Assembly (NCBI RefSeq): GCF_022829545.1
Contig: NZ_JAKSYM010000150.1
Location: forward strand, 1-64,000
Direction: 5' to 3'
DNA from: Methylobacterium sp. J-030
GTDB lineage: Bacteria > Pseudomonadota > Alphaproteobacteria > Rhizobiales > Beijerinckiaceae
DNA length: 64,000 bases
A program made the position numbers and the translations under genes. Within the stretch, counting starts at the first letter, position 1. Each line of letters opens with the position of its first letter. Shown in pieces: positions 1-8,275 of the stretch. Below the pieces are notes generated by a model that made no database searches, was not told where the DNA came from, and worked only from the letters and a program-made list of their open reading frames with translations.

Positions 1-334
1 GCCGCTCGACATGGCCCGTCACCGCGACCCGGAACGTCTGCGGGTCGATCGCGGTGGGGATGTCGGCGAGGTGGTAGCGGACGAAGAACGCGTCGTTGGG
101 CGTGATCGCGCCCTCGTCGAACACCCCAAACGGCGTCTCCAGCTGCGGCGGGCGCGCGGTCATCTGTAGGAGCGGGCGCTTGCCCGGATAGGCCACCAGC
201 CGACGCGCCCCGTTGCCAAACGGCAGCACCACATCCTCGGCGGCCCGGGCCGAACGCAGGCCGAGAGCCGCCGCCGTCAAAGCCAGTCCGCCGCCCGCCA
301 GGATGTCGCGCCGCTTGGGTACAGAAGCCATCAT
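1..334 (-). CDS. Sulfite oxidase-like molybdopterin enzyme, N-terminal part (runs off the left edge)
   Basis: The first 111 codons of a minus-strand gene are visible. The protein opens with a Tat-like signal (KRRDILAGGLALTAAALG, then an ARA cleavage site). A segment containing TPNDAFFVRYH follows, typical of the N-terminus of bacterial SorA/sulfite oxidase molybdopterin proteins. Two ATG codons stand in tandem at the start and GAGGAGA lies just upstream. The molybdenum-ligand cysteine is outside the window. Family knowledge: these periplasmic enzymes oxidise sulfite to sulfate. The inferred role is removal of sulfite released by Xsc at about 12 kb. A SoxC- or YedY-like enzyme remains possible until the rest is read. 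Confidence 0.72.
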   Translation of the reverse strand, partial: MMASVPKRRDILAGGGLALTAAALGLRSARAAEDVVLPFGNGARRLVAYPGKRPLLQMTARPPQLETPFGVFDEGAITPNDAFFVRYHLADIPTAIDPQTFRVAVTGHVER

Positions 335-396
335 GCTCTCCTCTCGAACGGGGAGCCGGGTCGCCCGGTCGCCCGGTTCAATCCGCGGGTGTCCCG

Positions 397-1755
397 TCAC
401 GCGACCTGCGGGTAGCCTGCCGTCCGGCCCAGCGAGTCCTGAAGCAGACGTCGGCGATGGATCCGGCCGATCCAGATCGCGGAGGCGGCGCTGACCAAGC
501 CGGAGAGGGCGCAGTATCCGCAGACGAGCCAGGGATTGTTCGCGCCCGAATATTCCAGCAGCGCCGTCGCGATGATCGGCGTGAGGCCGCTCGCGAAGAT
601 ACCGGAGAATTGGTAGACGAATGAGATGCCCGTGTACCGCACCCTGGCCGAGAACAATTCCGAGAACAAGGCCGCTTCGGGGCCGTAGACCGCCGCGTAG
701 AGGATCCCGAACGGGATGATGATCGCGAACCAGATCGCGCGGATACTGTCGGGATAGGATACGAATACCCAGAAGGCTGGAAAGGCCGCGAGCCCCGCGA
801 TCACCGAACCCCAGGCATAGACCCGTGTGCGGCCGAGGCGGTCGGAGAGCCAGCCGAAGAAGGGGATCGTGGCGCACATCACCACCGCCGCGGCGGTGAT
901 CCCCAGCAAGGCCTCGGTGCGCGGCACCTTCAGGGTCTGTGTCAGGTAGCCAATGGCGAAGACGGCGAAGATGTTGAACACCACGCCATCGACCATGCGC
1001 GCGCCCATGCCGGCCATGATCTCGGACGGATAGCCCCGGATCATCGACACGAACGGGATGTCTGCCTCGCGGTTGGTCCGCTTGACCTTGGCGAATTCAG
1101 GCGTCTCCATCACGTTCAGGCGGATATAGGCGCCGACCGCCACGAGCATGACGCTGAGCAGGAAGGCGATCCTCCAGCCATACGCGAGGAACTGCTCCTC
1201 GTTCAGGCTGTAGGACAAGATGGCGACGACGCCCGAGGCAAGGCACAGGCCGAGCGACAGGCCGATCTGCGGGATGCTGGCATAGAAGCCGCGCTTGTCC
1301 TCCGGCGCGTACTCGAACGCCATCAGCACCGCGCCGCCCCACTCGCCGCCGAGGCCGATGCCCTGTACCACCCGCAGCAGCAGCAGCAGGATCGGCGCGG
1401 CGATGCCGATCTGAGCATAGGTCGGCGCGAGACCGATGAGGAAGGTGGCCACTCCCATCAGCATCAGGGTGATGACGAGCATGCTCTTGCGGCCGACCTT
1501 GTCGCCGAAATGCCCGAAGATCACGCCCCCCAGCGGCCGAGCGATGAAGCCCACCGCGAAGGTCGCGTAGGCCAGGAGCGTCGAGATGAGCGGATCGCTG
1601 ACGGGAAAGAAAAGCTTGTTGAAGACGATGCCGGCCACGACCCCGTACAGGAAGAAATCGTACCACTCGATCGTCGCTCCGATGAGCGAGGCTGCCACGA
1701 CCCGACCGATCGTTCCCCTGGCCGGCTGTGCCGGCTCCCGCTCTGGATACGACAT
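397..1755 (-). CDS. MFS transporter, metabolite:H+ symporter (MHS) family
   Basis: A 452-residue protein with about twelve hydrophobic segments. The early WYDFFLYG motif and the loop GHFGDKVGRKSML are hallmarks of the MHS group (ShiA, ProP, KgtP relatives), which import small organic acids or zwitterions with protons. The start was set at the ATG preceded by GGAGG; the open frame extends further upstream without that support. It lies 100 bp upstream of the GMC dehydrogenase stop and in the same direction, so it may import that enzyme's substrate. Isethionate is an inferred candidate because the surrounding genes process C2 sulfonates; the sequence alone does not show substrate. Confidence 0.8.
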   Translation of the reverse strand: MSYPEREPAQPARGTIGRVVAASLIGATIEWYDFFLYGVVAGIVFNKLFFPVSDPLISTLLAYATFAVGFIARPLGGVIFGHFGDKVGRKSMLVITLMLMGVATFLIGLAPTYAQIGIAAPILLLLLRVVQGIGLGGEWGGAVLMAFEYAPEDKRGFYASIPQIGLSLGLCLASGVVAILSYSLNEEQFLAYGWRIAFLLSVMLVAVGAYIRLNVMETPEFAKVKRTNREADIPFVSMIRGYPSEIMAGMGARMVDGVVFNIFAVFAIGYLTQTLKVPRTEALLGITAAAVVMCATIPFFGWLSDRLGRTRVYAWGSVIAGLAAFPAFWVFVSYPDSIRAIWFAIIIPFGILYAAVYGPEAALFSELFSARVRYTGISFVYQFSGIFASGLTPIIATALLEYSGANNPWLVCGYCALSGLVSAASAIWIGRIHRRRLLQDSLGRTAGYPQVA

Positions 1756-1858
1756 CTGACCCTCCTCCCGTCGGTTCTGTGTTGCGGGTTGGTGCGGCGA
1801 TTTCCTCACATCACGGACGCCTCGTTGGGCGTCCGCTGAAGTCTTGGTCCCCATTCAC

Positions 1859-3553
1859 TCAGGCGTGCGCCGGCTCCGGCGCGGGCACCCCCCGCGGGGA
1901 GGCGGTGCGCACCTGCACCGCCTCCCGCGCCTCGGCAAGGATCAGATCGGAGGCCTTCTCGGCAATCATCACCACGGGGGCGCTGGTATTGCCGGAGATC
2001 AGCGTCGGCATGATCGAGCAATCGACCACGCGCAGACCCTCCATGCCTCGGACCCGCAGGGCGGGATCGACCACCGCCGCGGCGTCCGTGCCCATCTTGC
2101 AGGTGCCGGAGGGGTGGAAGATCGTCGCCCCGACGTTCCGGGCGAAATCGAGCAGCCCGGCATCGTCCGTCACCCCGGGCCCCGGTTTCTCCTCGGAGCG
2201 GATGAGCGGGCGCAGGGCCTGCGTCCCGGCAAGCCGCCGGGCGAATTTGATGCCCTCGACGGTGCATCGCCGGTCGGTCTCGGTGGCGAGGTAGTTCGCG
2301 CGCATGACCGGCGCCGCGAGCGGGTCGGCGCTGCGCAGGGTGAGGGTGCCACGGGATTCCGGCCGCAACTGGCAGACGGAGAAGGTGCAGCCGGACCAGG
2401 GATGCGGTTGCCCGCCCGCCATGTCCGCCGAGAGGGTGGCGAAGTGGAACTGGATGTCAGGCGTGCCCGGTCCGGGCATGACGCGGGTGAACAGGCCGCC
2501 CTGGTTGATCCCAACGGCGAGGGGGCCGCTGCGGGTCAACAGCCAGCGCAGGCCGATCCGCGTCTTGCCGACGATGTTGCGCAGGTCGTCGTTCGTGGTG
2601 ATCGGCTTGGTGAGCCGGTAGATCAGGCGGATCTGCAGGTGGTCCTGCAGGTTCTCGCCGACGCCGGGCAGGTCGTGCCGCACCGGGATGCCGTGCGGTT
2701 GGAGGGCCGCCGCCGGACCGATGCCGGATAGCAGGAGCAGCTGAGGGCTCTGCAGGGCGCCCGCCGCGAGGATCACCTCCCGCGCGGCCCGGACCTCGAT
2801 CTCGCGCCCGTGCTGGCGAATCCGCACGCCGACCGCGCGCTTGCCCTCCAGGATCAGGCCGGTCGCGTGGGCGTCGGTCTCGACGCGCAGGTTCGGGCGT
2901 TTCTCAGCCGGGCGCAGATAGGCCACCGCCGTGCTGCAGCGCAGGCCGTTGCGGGTGAAGAGCTGATAGTACCCCACGCCCTCCTGATCGCCGCCGTTGA
3001 AGTCGCCCGTGCGGCGGACGCCGAGCTCTCCACCGGCCTCGATGATCCGCTCGATCAGCTCGTGCTTGTGGCGGATGTCGGAGCACCAGAGCGGGCCGTC
3101 GCCCCCATGGGTCGCGCTGGCGCCCCGGGTGTTGTGCTCGCTGCGGATGAAGTACGGCAGCACGTCGCGCCAAGACCAGCCCGCGTTCCCGAGCTCGGCC
3201 CAATGGTCGTAATCCGCAGCCTGCCCGCGAACGAAGATCAACCCATTGATCGAGCTCGAGCCACCGAGGGTGCGGCCGCGTGGCCAGTAGATCGCCCGGC
3301 CGTTCATCGACGGCTCCGGCTCGGTCGAGAAGCCCCAGTTCAGGGTCTTGTGGACCATCGTCTTCCCGTAACCGATGGGAAGGTGAATCCAGGGCGACGA
3401 GTCGCGCGGGCCGGCTTCCAGCAGCACGACACTGTGGCGCCCGTCCGCCGAGAGGCGATTGGCGAGCACGCAGCCCGCCGTGCCGCCGCCGACCACGACA
3501 TAGTCGGACTGGACACGCTCCGGCGCGCCTACGGACTGAATGCGTTTCCTCAA
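1859..3553 (-). CDS. GMC-family FAD oxidoreductase (choline dehydrogenase-like; candidate isethionate dehydrogenase)
   Basis: A glucose-methanol-choline oxidoreductase. The FAD dinucleotide motif VVVGGGTAG is near the N-terminus, the GMC signature [18 protein letters not shown] follows, the catalytic histidine region is [10 protein letters not shown], and the C-terminal signature is around [16 protein letters not shown]. Length of about 564 residues is normal. The start is uncertain: no ATG lies close to the fold, the frame stays open to an ATG at 3625, and I prefer a TTG at 3553 with GGAGAG upstream. Members oxidise primary alcohols to aldehydes. In Cupriavidus a GMC enzyme (IseJ) makes sulfoacetaldehyde from isethionate, and the Xsc context makes that role attractive here. 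Substrate is inference. Confidence 0.78.
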   Translation of the reverse strand: MRKRIQSVGAPERVQSDYVVVGGGTAGCVLANRLSADGRHSVVLLEAGPRDSSPWIHLPIGYGKTMVHKTLNWGFSTEPEPSMNGRAIYWPRGRTLGGSSSINGLIFVRGQAADYDHWAELGNAGWSWRDVLPYFIRSEHNTRGASATHGGDGPLWCSDIRHKHELIERIIEAGGELGVRRTGDFNGGDQEGVGYYQLFTRNGLRCSTAVAYLRPAEKRPNLRVETDAHATGLILEGKRAVGVRIRQHGREIEVRAAREVILAAGALQSPQLLLLSGIGPAAALQPHGIPVRHDLPGVGENLQDHLQIRLIYRLTKPITTNDDLRNIVGKTRIGLRWLLTRSGPLAVGINQGGLFTRVMPGPGTPDIQFHFATLSADMAGGQPHPWSGCTFSVCQLRPESRGTLTLRSADPLAAPVMRANYLATETDRRCTVEGIKFARRLAGTQALRPLIRSEEKPGPGVTDDAGLLDFARNVGATIFHPSGTCKMGTDAAAVVDPALRVRGMEGLRVVDCSIMPTLISGNTSAPVVMIAEKASDLILAEAREAVQVRTASPRGVPAPEPAHA

Positions 3554-3579
3554 GATTCTCTCCGCCCCGAGGGTTTGTC

Positions 3580-3604
3580 TCGAAAAACGGTACGTTACGT
3601 TCGA
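3580..3604. promoter_or_regulatory. Inverted repeat between the GMC and HDAC-like genes
   Basis: TCGAA and TTCGA arms are separated by 15 nt in the short divergent gap. If the GMC enzyme starts at the TTG at 3553, this dyad lies about 30 bp upstream of it and about 90 bp upstream of the plus-strand gene at 3695, a reasonable place for a shared operator. The arms are only 5 bp, so chance is not excluded. Confidence 0.25.
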
Positions 3605-3694
3605 TTTGATGAGAATGTCGGGCATGTGTCAAGGTGTTGGCCGTGATTTCGGCAAGACGGGCTCGGTCGACACAGACGGACAAGGAGCGGAGCG

Positions 3695-4711
3695 ATGCAG
3701 ATCTTCCACCACGGCGACAGCCGGCGCCACGATCCCGATCGCTACTTCCGGCGGGGCGCGATCGTCGAGCATCCCGAGCGGGCGGAGCGCTATCTCCTCC
3801 TGCTGGAGGCGGCACGGGACGGGGGGCACGCCCTGCATGAGGCCGGCGATGCGGGGCTTGATCCGATCCTCGCCGTCCACGACGCGGGCTACGTCACGTT
3901 CCTGCGCGACGTCTGGGAGCGCCGAAGCGCATTGCCCGGCATCGCGGACGAGATTCTCACGGGCCATTTCGCCCGGCCGCAGATGCATCGCCGCCCGGAG
4001 GGGCTGCTCGGGTTGATCGGCCTCTACACCGCCGACACGTCAACGCCGGTCCGGGCGGGGACCTGGGCGGCGGTCTACGGCTCGGCCCAGGCGGCGATCG
4101 CCGCCGCCGACGCCGCCCTGCGGGGCTCTCCCACCTACGCCCTGTGCCGGCCGCCGGGGCATCATGCCTATGCCGATTCGGCCGGCGGCTTCTGCTACCT
4201 CAACAACAGCGCTATCGCCGCCGAACGGCTGCGCGCCGCGACCGGCGGCCGGGTCGCGATCCTCGACATCGACGTCCACCACGGCAACGGCACGCAGGGC
4301 CTCTTCTACGCGCGGAGCGACGTGCTCACCGTCTCGATCCATGCAGACCCGGCCGATTACTTCCCCTACTTCGCGGGCTATGCCGACGAGACGGGCGTGG
4401 GACCGGGCGAGGGCTTCAACCGCAACCTGCCGCTGGCGCAGGGATCGGGGGATGCGGTGTGGCTCGCGGCGATCCGCGAGGGGCTTTCGGCCATCGCCGC
4501 GTCTCGGCCGGCGGCCCTCGTGGTGGCCCTGGGGCTCGACGCATCGGAGGACGACCCGATCGGGGCGCTCAGAGTCACGACGGCGGGTTTCCGTGAGGCC
4601 GCTGGGCTGATCGCGGAAGCGGGGCTGCCCACCGCCCTCGTGCAGGAGGGCGGCTACCTGTGCCCCGCCCTCCCGCGCAACCTTGCCGCATTCCTCGACG
4701 GGTTCCGATAG
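3695..4711 (+). CDS. Histone deacetylase-family amidohydrolase (acetylpolyamine amidohydrolase-like)
   Basis: A 338-residue arginase/deacetylase-fold enzyme. The metal and catalytic motifs are intact: RPPGHHA with the tandem histidines at about 156-157, DIDVHHGNGTQ at about 191-201 carrying zinc ligands, and a C-terminal QEGGY segment with the catalytic tyrosine. The start has AAGGAG seven bases upstream. Bacterial members remove acetyl or acyl groups from polyamines and other amides. It points away from the sau operon and ends 8 bp before it (convergent). Its position among sulfonate genes suggests an N-acylated sulfonate such as N-acetyltaurine as a possible substrate, but this is only a contextual inference. 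Confidence 0.85.
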   Translation: MQIFHHGDSRRHDPDRYFRRGAIVEHPERAERYLLLLEAARDGGHALHEAGDAGLDPILAVHDAGYVTFLRDVWERRSALPGIADEILTGHFARPQMHRRPEGLLGLIGLYTADTSTPVRAGTWAAVYGSAQAAIAAADAALRGSPTYALCRPPGHHAYADSAGGFCYLNNSAIAAERLRAATGGRVAILDIDVHHGNGTQGLFYARSDVLTVSIHADPADYFPYFAGYADETGVGPGEGFNRNLPLAQGSGDAVWLAAIREGLSAIAASRPAALVVALGLDASEDDPIGALRVTTAGFREAAGLIAEAGLPTALVQEGGYLCPALPRNLAAFLDGFR

Positions 4712-4719
4712 ACGGGCCT

Positions 4720-5637
4720 TCACGCCCCCGTGTGGAGCGCGAGTCCTGCCGCCCGCGGCGCCGGTTGCCCCAGGGCGCTGTGGAGCAGGTCCGGGAGTTC
4801 GTTCGGCGTGTCAGCGACGGCGATGCCCGCCGCCTCCAGGGCCGCGCGCTTGCCCGCGTAGCTGCCGCGATCCCCGGAGACGATGGCGCCGGCATGACCC
4901 ATCGTCTTGCCGGGCGGCGAGGCCCGGCCGGCGATGAACGATACGACCGGCTTGCTCATTCCGGCGGCGTATTCGGCCGCCTCCTCCTCCATCGCCCCGC
5001 CGATCTCGCCGACGAGGACCACCGCGCGGGTGTGCGCGTCCTGATCGAGGACCATCAGGGCGTCGCGGGTCGTGGTGCCGATCATGGGGTCGCCGCCGAT
5101 GCCGAGGAAGGCCGACTGGCCGTAGCCCGACCGCGTCAGGTTCAGGCAAACCAGCGTCCCAAGGCTGCCGCTTCGGGAGATCACGCCGATCTCGCCGGGC
5201 TGGAAGATATTCGGGTTGTGCCCCGGCATGATCCCGACGAAACCCTCGCCGGGGGTCACCACCCCGGCGGTGTTCGGGCCGACGATCCGCGTGCCGTGGG
5301 CCCGCGCCGCATGATGGATGGCGAGCACGTCCCGCATGGGGATGTGCTCGGTCAACACCACGAGGGTCTTCGTCCCCGCTTCGATGGCATCGATGGCCGC
5401 CGCCTTGGCCGCCGCGGGCGGGATGAACATCACCGCCCAGTCGAACGGCGTCCCCACCATGGCCTCCCGCGCCGTGGCGTAGACCGGCAGGCCGAGATGC
5501 GCCTCGCCCGCCCGCTTCGGGTTGACGCCGGCCACGACCTGCGTCCCGCAGCCGAGCATCTTCTCCGTCCAGAAGCTCCCCTGCTTGCCGGTCAGTCCCT
5601 GGACAAGGACGCGTGCATTCTGGCGATAGATCGTCAT
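4720..5637 (-). CDS. sauD: Succinyl-CoA synthetase alpha-like ligase subunit (SauD-type)
   Basis: A 305-residue SucD homologue with a CoA-binding Rossmann N-terminal half (VLVQGLTGKQG) and the phosphohistidine loop GKTMGHAGAIV, with His at about 248. It is the last gene of a tightly coupled set: its start overlaps the beta-subunit stop by 4 bp. NDP-forming acyl-CoA ligases of this type activate succinate, malate or related acids. The next gene encodes a sulfoacetaldehyde-type acylating dehydrogenase, so the likely reaction is sulfoacetate + CoA + ATP to sulfoacetyl-CoA. The alternatives are malate thiokinase or another dicarboxylate ligase; no MCL-type lyase accompanies it here. Confidence 0.78.
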   Translation of the reverse strand: MTIYRQNARVLVQGLTGKQGSFWTEKMLGCGTQVVAGVNPKRAGEAHLGLPVYATAREAMVGTPFDWAVMFIPPAAAKAAAIDAIEAGTKTLVVLTEHIPMRDVLAIHHAARAHGTRIVGPNTAGVVTPGEGFVGIMPGHNPNIFQPGEIGVISRSGSLGTLVCLNLTRSGYGQSAFLGIGGDPMIGTTTRDALMVLDQDAHTRAVVLVGEIGGAMEEEAAEYAAGMSKPVVSFIAGRASPPGKTMGHAGAIVSGDRGSYAGKRAALEAAGIAVADTPNELPDLLHSALGQPAPRAAGLALHTGA

Positions 5638-6761
5638 CGGGCTGCCTCCACCGCGGCCTGCACCGCGTCCTCCATCAAGTCGTAGGGCTCGACCCCAAGG
5701 CCCTCGCGCACGAGGCGGACGGCCTCATCCTCGCCGGTGCCGTGGATCGAGAAGAAGACCGGGACATCGGGATCGAGGCGCTTCCAGGCCGTGACGACGC
5801 CCTCGGCCATCACGTCGGTGCGGGCGAATGCTCCGCAGAAGTTGACGACAAGGCTTTTCACGCCGGGATTGGCGAGGACGAGCTTCAGCGCGGCCTCGGA
5901 TTTGGTGTAGGCTTCGCCGCCGATCTCCAGAAAGTTCGCCGGGCGGCCGCCGCAATGGCCGATGACATCCATCGTCGTCATGGTGAGTCCGGCGCCGTTC
6001 GCCAGCACGCCGACATTGCCGTCGAGCTGGATGAACTTCAGTCCCTGTGCCGCGCCCTCCCGTTCGAGGTCAGTCATCGGCTCCGGCGAAGCTTCGGCGG
6101 CGAGATCCGGGTTCCGGAATGCCGCCGAATCGTCGAGGGTGAGCTTGCAGTCGAGGGCGACGACGCGGCCGTCCTCCAGCAGGGCCAGCGGGTTGATCTC
6201 GATCAGTTCCGCATCGACGCTGCCGCCGACCCGGTAGAGGGCCGGCAGGATCGCCTCGATCCGTTCCCGCGCCGGGCCGAGGTCGAGCCCATCCAGAAGC
6301 GCGCGGGCTGCCCGCGCGTCGAAGCCCCGGTCGAGATCGACCCGGTGACGGCGGAGCGCGTCGGGCCTTGTGGCCGCGACCTCCTCGACGTCCATGCCGC
6401 CCTCGGTCGAGAACAGCACGAGGGGCGTCCGGCTCACCGGGTCGGTGAGGATCGCCGCGTAGAACTCCCGGGCGATGGAAGCGCGCTCCTCCAGAAGCAC
6501 CGACTCGACGCGATGCCCATCGATCACCATCCCGAGAATGGCGCCCGCCACCTCGCGCGCCTCGTCGGGCGTCCTGGCGGCGCGGATGCCGCCCGCTTTG
6601 CCGCGCTTGCCGGTCGGCACCTGCGCCTTGACCATGCAGGGGCCGAGTTCGGCGGCGGCGACCGCCGCGTCCTCCGCGCTCACGCAATGGATCGCTCGCG
6701 GCACCGGGATGCCGGCTGGCGCGAGGACGCGGGCCTTGGCGACGTGTTCGAGGAAGTTCAT
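5634..6761 (-). CDS. sauC: Succinyl-CoA synthetase beta-like ligase subunit (ATP-grasp, SauC-type)
   Basis: A 375-residue SucC homologue: an N-terminal ATP-grasp domain starting MNFLEHVAKARVL, a central glycine-rich part with the EINPLA nucleotide/metal motif, and a C-terminal ligase domain with NGAGLTM and a GGR loop. It overlaps SauD by 4 bp and SauS by 4 bp (ATGA at both junctions), so the three products are probably made in fixed ratio. It would form the nucleotide-binding half of a heterooligomeric acyl-CoA ligase acting in the cytoplasm. Specificity for sulfoacetate rests on operon context and is not visible in the sequence. Confidence 0.78.
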   Translation of the reverse strand: MNFLEHVAKARVLAPAGIPVPRAIHCVSAEDAAVAAAELGPCMVKAQVPTGKRGKAGGIRAARTPDEAREVAGAILGMVIDGHRVESVLLEERASIAREFYAAILTDPVSRTPLVLFSTEGGMDVEEVAATRPDALRRHRVDLDRGFDARAARALLDGLDLGPARERIEAILPALYRVGGSVDAELIEINPLALLEDGRVVALDCKLTLDDSAAFRNPDLAAEASPEPMTDLEREGAAQGLKFIQLDGNVGVLANGAGLTMTTMDVIGHCGGRPANFLEIGGEAYTKSEAALKLVLANPGVKSLVVNFCGAFARTDVMAEGVVTAWKRLDPDVPVFFSIHGTGEDEAVRLVREGLGVEPYDLMEDAVQAAVEAAR

Positions 6762-8209
6762 CGCGCGTCCTCCCGGTATCCGATCCGATCCCAGTGCGGC
6801 CCGAACAGGTCTGCCTCGCTCGGCTTGTCCTCGGGGATCGGGGTGACGAGGTGGGTGATGTTGAGGAAGTGTCGGTAGCTCAGGTTCTCGGAGATGCTGT
6901 TCTTCTGCCAGGAACCGCAGCCCATGCTCAGGGTGAAACCGAGGCCGGAATTGAATCCGCCGCCATTGCCGAAGGTGTGGGCGAAATTTACCAGCACCCG
7001 GACCACGTCGAGATCTTCGGCCAGCTCACGGGCGCGGGCCATGTCGGTGGTGTGGATGCCGCAGGAATGGCCCTTGCCCTGGTGGTCGAGGATCGCGGCG
7101 ATCTTCGTCTTCGCCTCGGCGAAGTCTTTCGCCCGGTACACCGTGAGGACAAGGGCGAGCTTCTCGCCGGAGAACGGCGCCCCGCGCCCGATCCCTTCTT
7201 CCTCCACGAGGAAGTACTGCGCGCCGCCCGCCTTCTCCGGGAGCTCGAAGGCTCGGGCGAGCACGTCGGCGTCGCGGGCGATGAGATCGCGGTTGAGCTT
7301 GCCGCGCAGCCAAAGCCGATCGGCGATGCGCTGCTTCTCGTTTGCCGTGCAGAGGTAGGCCCCAGCCCGCTCGAGGGCGGCGATGGCTCGGTCATACACC
7401 GCGTCGACGATCACCACCGCGTTCTCCGAGGAGCAGGAGGTGGAATTGTCGAAGATCTTCGAGTCGCGAATCCGCGCGGCGGCGGCGTCGAGGTCGGCGG
7501 TCTCGTCGATCATCACCGGAACGTTGCCGGCGCCGACGCCGATGGCCGGCGTGCCGCTGGAATAGGCCCGGCGGACATTGTCCTGAGAACCCGTGACCGC
7601 AACGAGGTCGCAGGCGCGCATCAATGCCTCCGTCGAGTCCTTCGTGACCGGCGCGGGCAGGATCTGCACGAGGTCGGCGGGCAGGCCGATGGTCTCAAGC
7701 TCGGCGCGCATCAGATCCACCACGCGGGCGGTGGTGCGGTAGCCCAGCGGCGAGGGCGCGATGACGATGGCGTTGCGGCCCTTGATCGCCATCATCGCCT
7801 TGTTGACCGGCGTGGCGCCGGGATTGGTCGAGGGCGTCACCGCCCCAATCACCCCCATGGGCTTTGCGTATTTCACGAGGCCCCGGGCGACGTCGTGCTC
7901 GATGACGCCGACCGACCTGCCGCGGAGCAGGTCGCGCAGGGTGCCGAACGTCTTGCGTTGCTTCTTGACGACCTTGTCCGCGACGTTGCCCAGGCCGGTA
8001 TCGGCCACGGCCAGTTCGGCGATCTCCCGGGCGTGTTCGGGCTTGTACAGGGCCCAGGCGAGGGCCCGCACCGCGGCGTCGGCGCGATCTTGGTCCACCC
8101 CGGCGAAGCGGCGCTGGGCGGCGCGCGCCCGCTCCATCACGGCGGCGACGGGTCCGTGGGTGGCCGGATCGTCCGGCTGGGCGAGGGGCATGACGGCGGC
8201 AGGCGACAT
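6758..8209 (-). CDS. sauS: Sulfoacetaldehyde dehydrogenase (CoA-acylating), SauS
   Basis: A 483-residue member of the CoA-acylating aldehyde dehydrogenase family. The NAD-binding region holds PSTNPGATPVNKAM, and the catalytic cysteine lies in NSTSCSSEN at about residue 259. The C-terminal half has the GKGHSCGIHT and GFTLSMGCGSW segments usual for acylating enzymes. AAGGAG precedes the ATG. Family knowledge: SauS converts sulfoacetyl-CoA to sulfoacetaldehyde with NAD(P)H. Lying between a CoA ligase pair and an MFS importer, with xsc 3 kb away, it fits sulfoacetate catabolism well. A related acetaldehyde or succinate-semialdehyde acylating enzyme is the alternative. Confidence 0.83.
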   Translation of the reverse strand: MSPAAVMPLAQPDDPATHGPVAAVMERARAAQRRFAGVDQDRADAAVRALAWALYKPEHAREIAELAVADTGLGNVADKVVKKQRKTFGTLRDLLRGRSVGVIEHDVARGLVKYAKPMGVIGAVTPSTNPGATPVNKAMMAIKGRNAIVIAPSPLGYRTTARVVDLMRAELETIGLPADLVQILPAPVTKDSTEALMRACDLVAVTGSQDNVRRAYSSGTPAIGVGAGNVPVMIDETADLDAAAARIRDSKIFDNSTSCSSENAVVIVDAVYDRAIAALERAGAYLCTANEKQRIADRLWLRGKLNRDLIARDADVLARAFELPEKAGGAQYFLVEEEGIGRGAPFSGEKLALVLTVYRAKDFAEAKTKIAAILDHQGKGHSCGIHTTDMARARELAEDLDVVRVLVNFAHTFGNGGGFNSGLGFTLSMGCGSWQKNSISENLSYRHFLNITHLVTPIPEDKPSEADLFGPHWDRIGYREDAR

Positions 8210-8275
8210 GGCGCGCTCCTTCGAGTTGGCGAGGGCATTGCGGGTGGCGGGGGGACGGCCAGGGGCCGGATCCGG

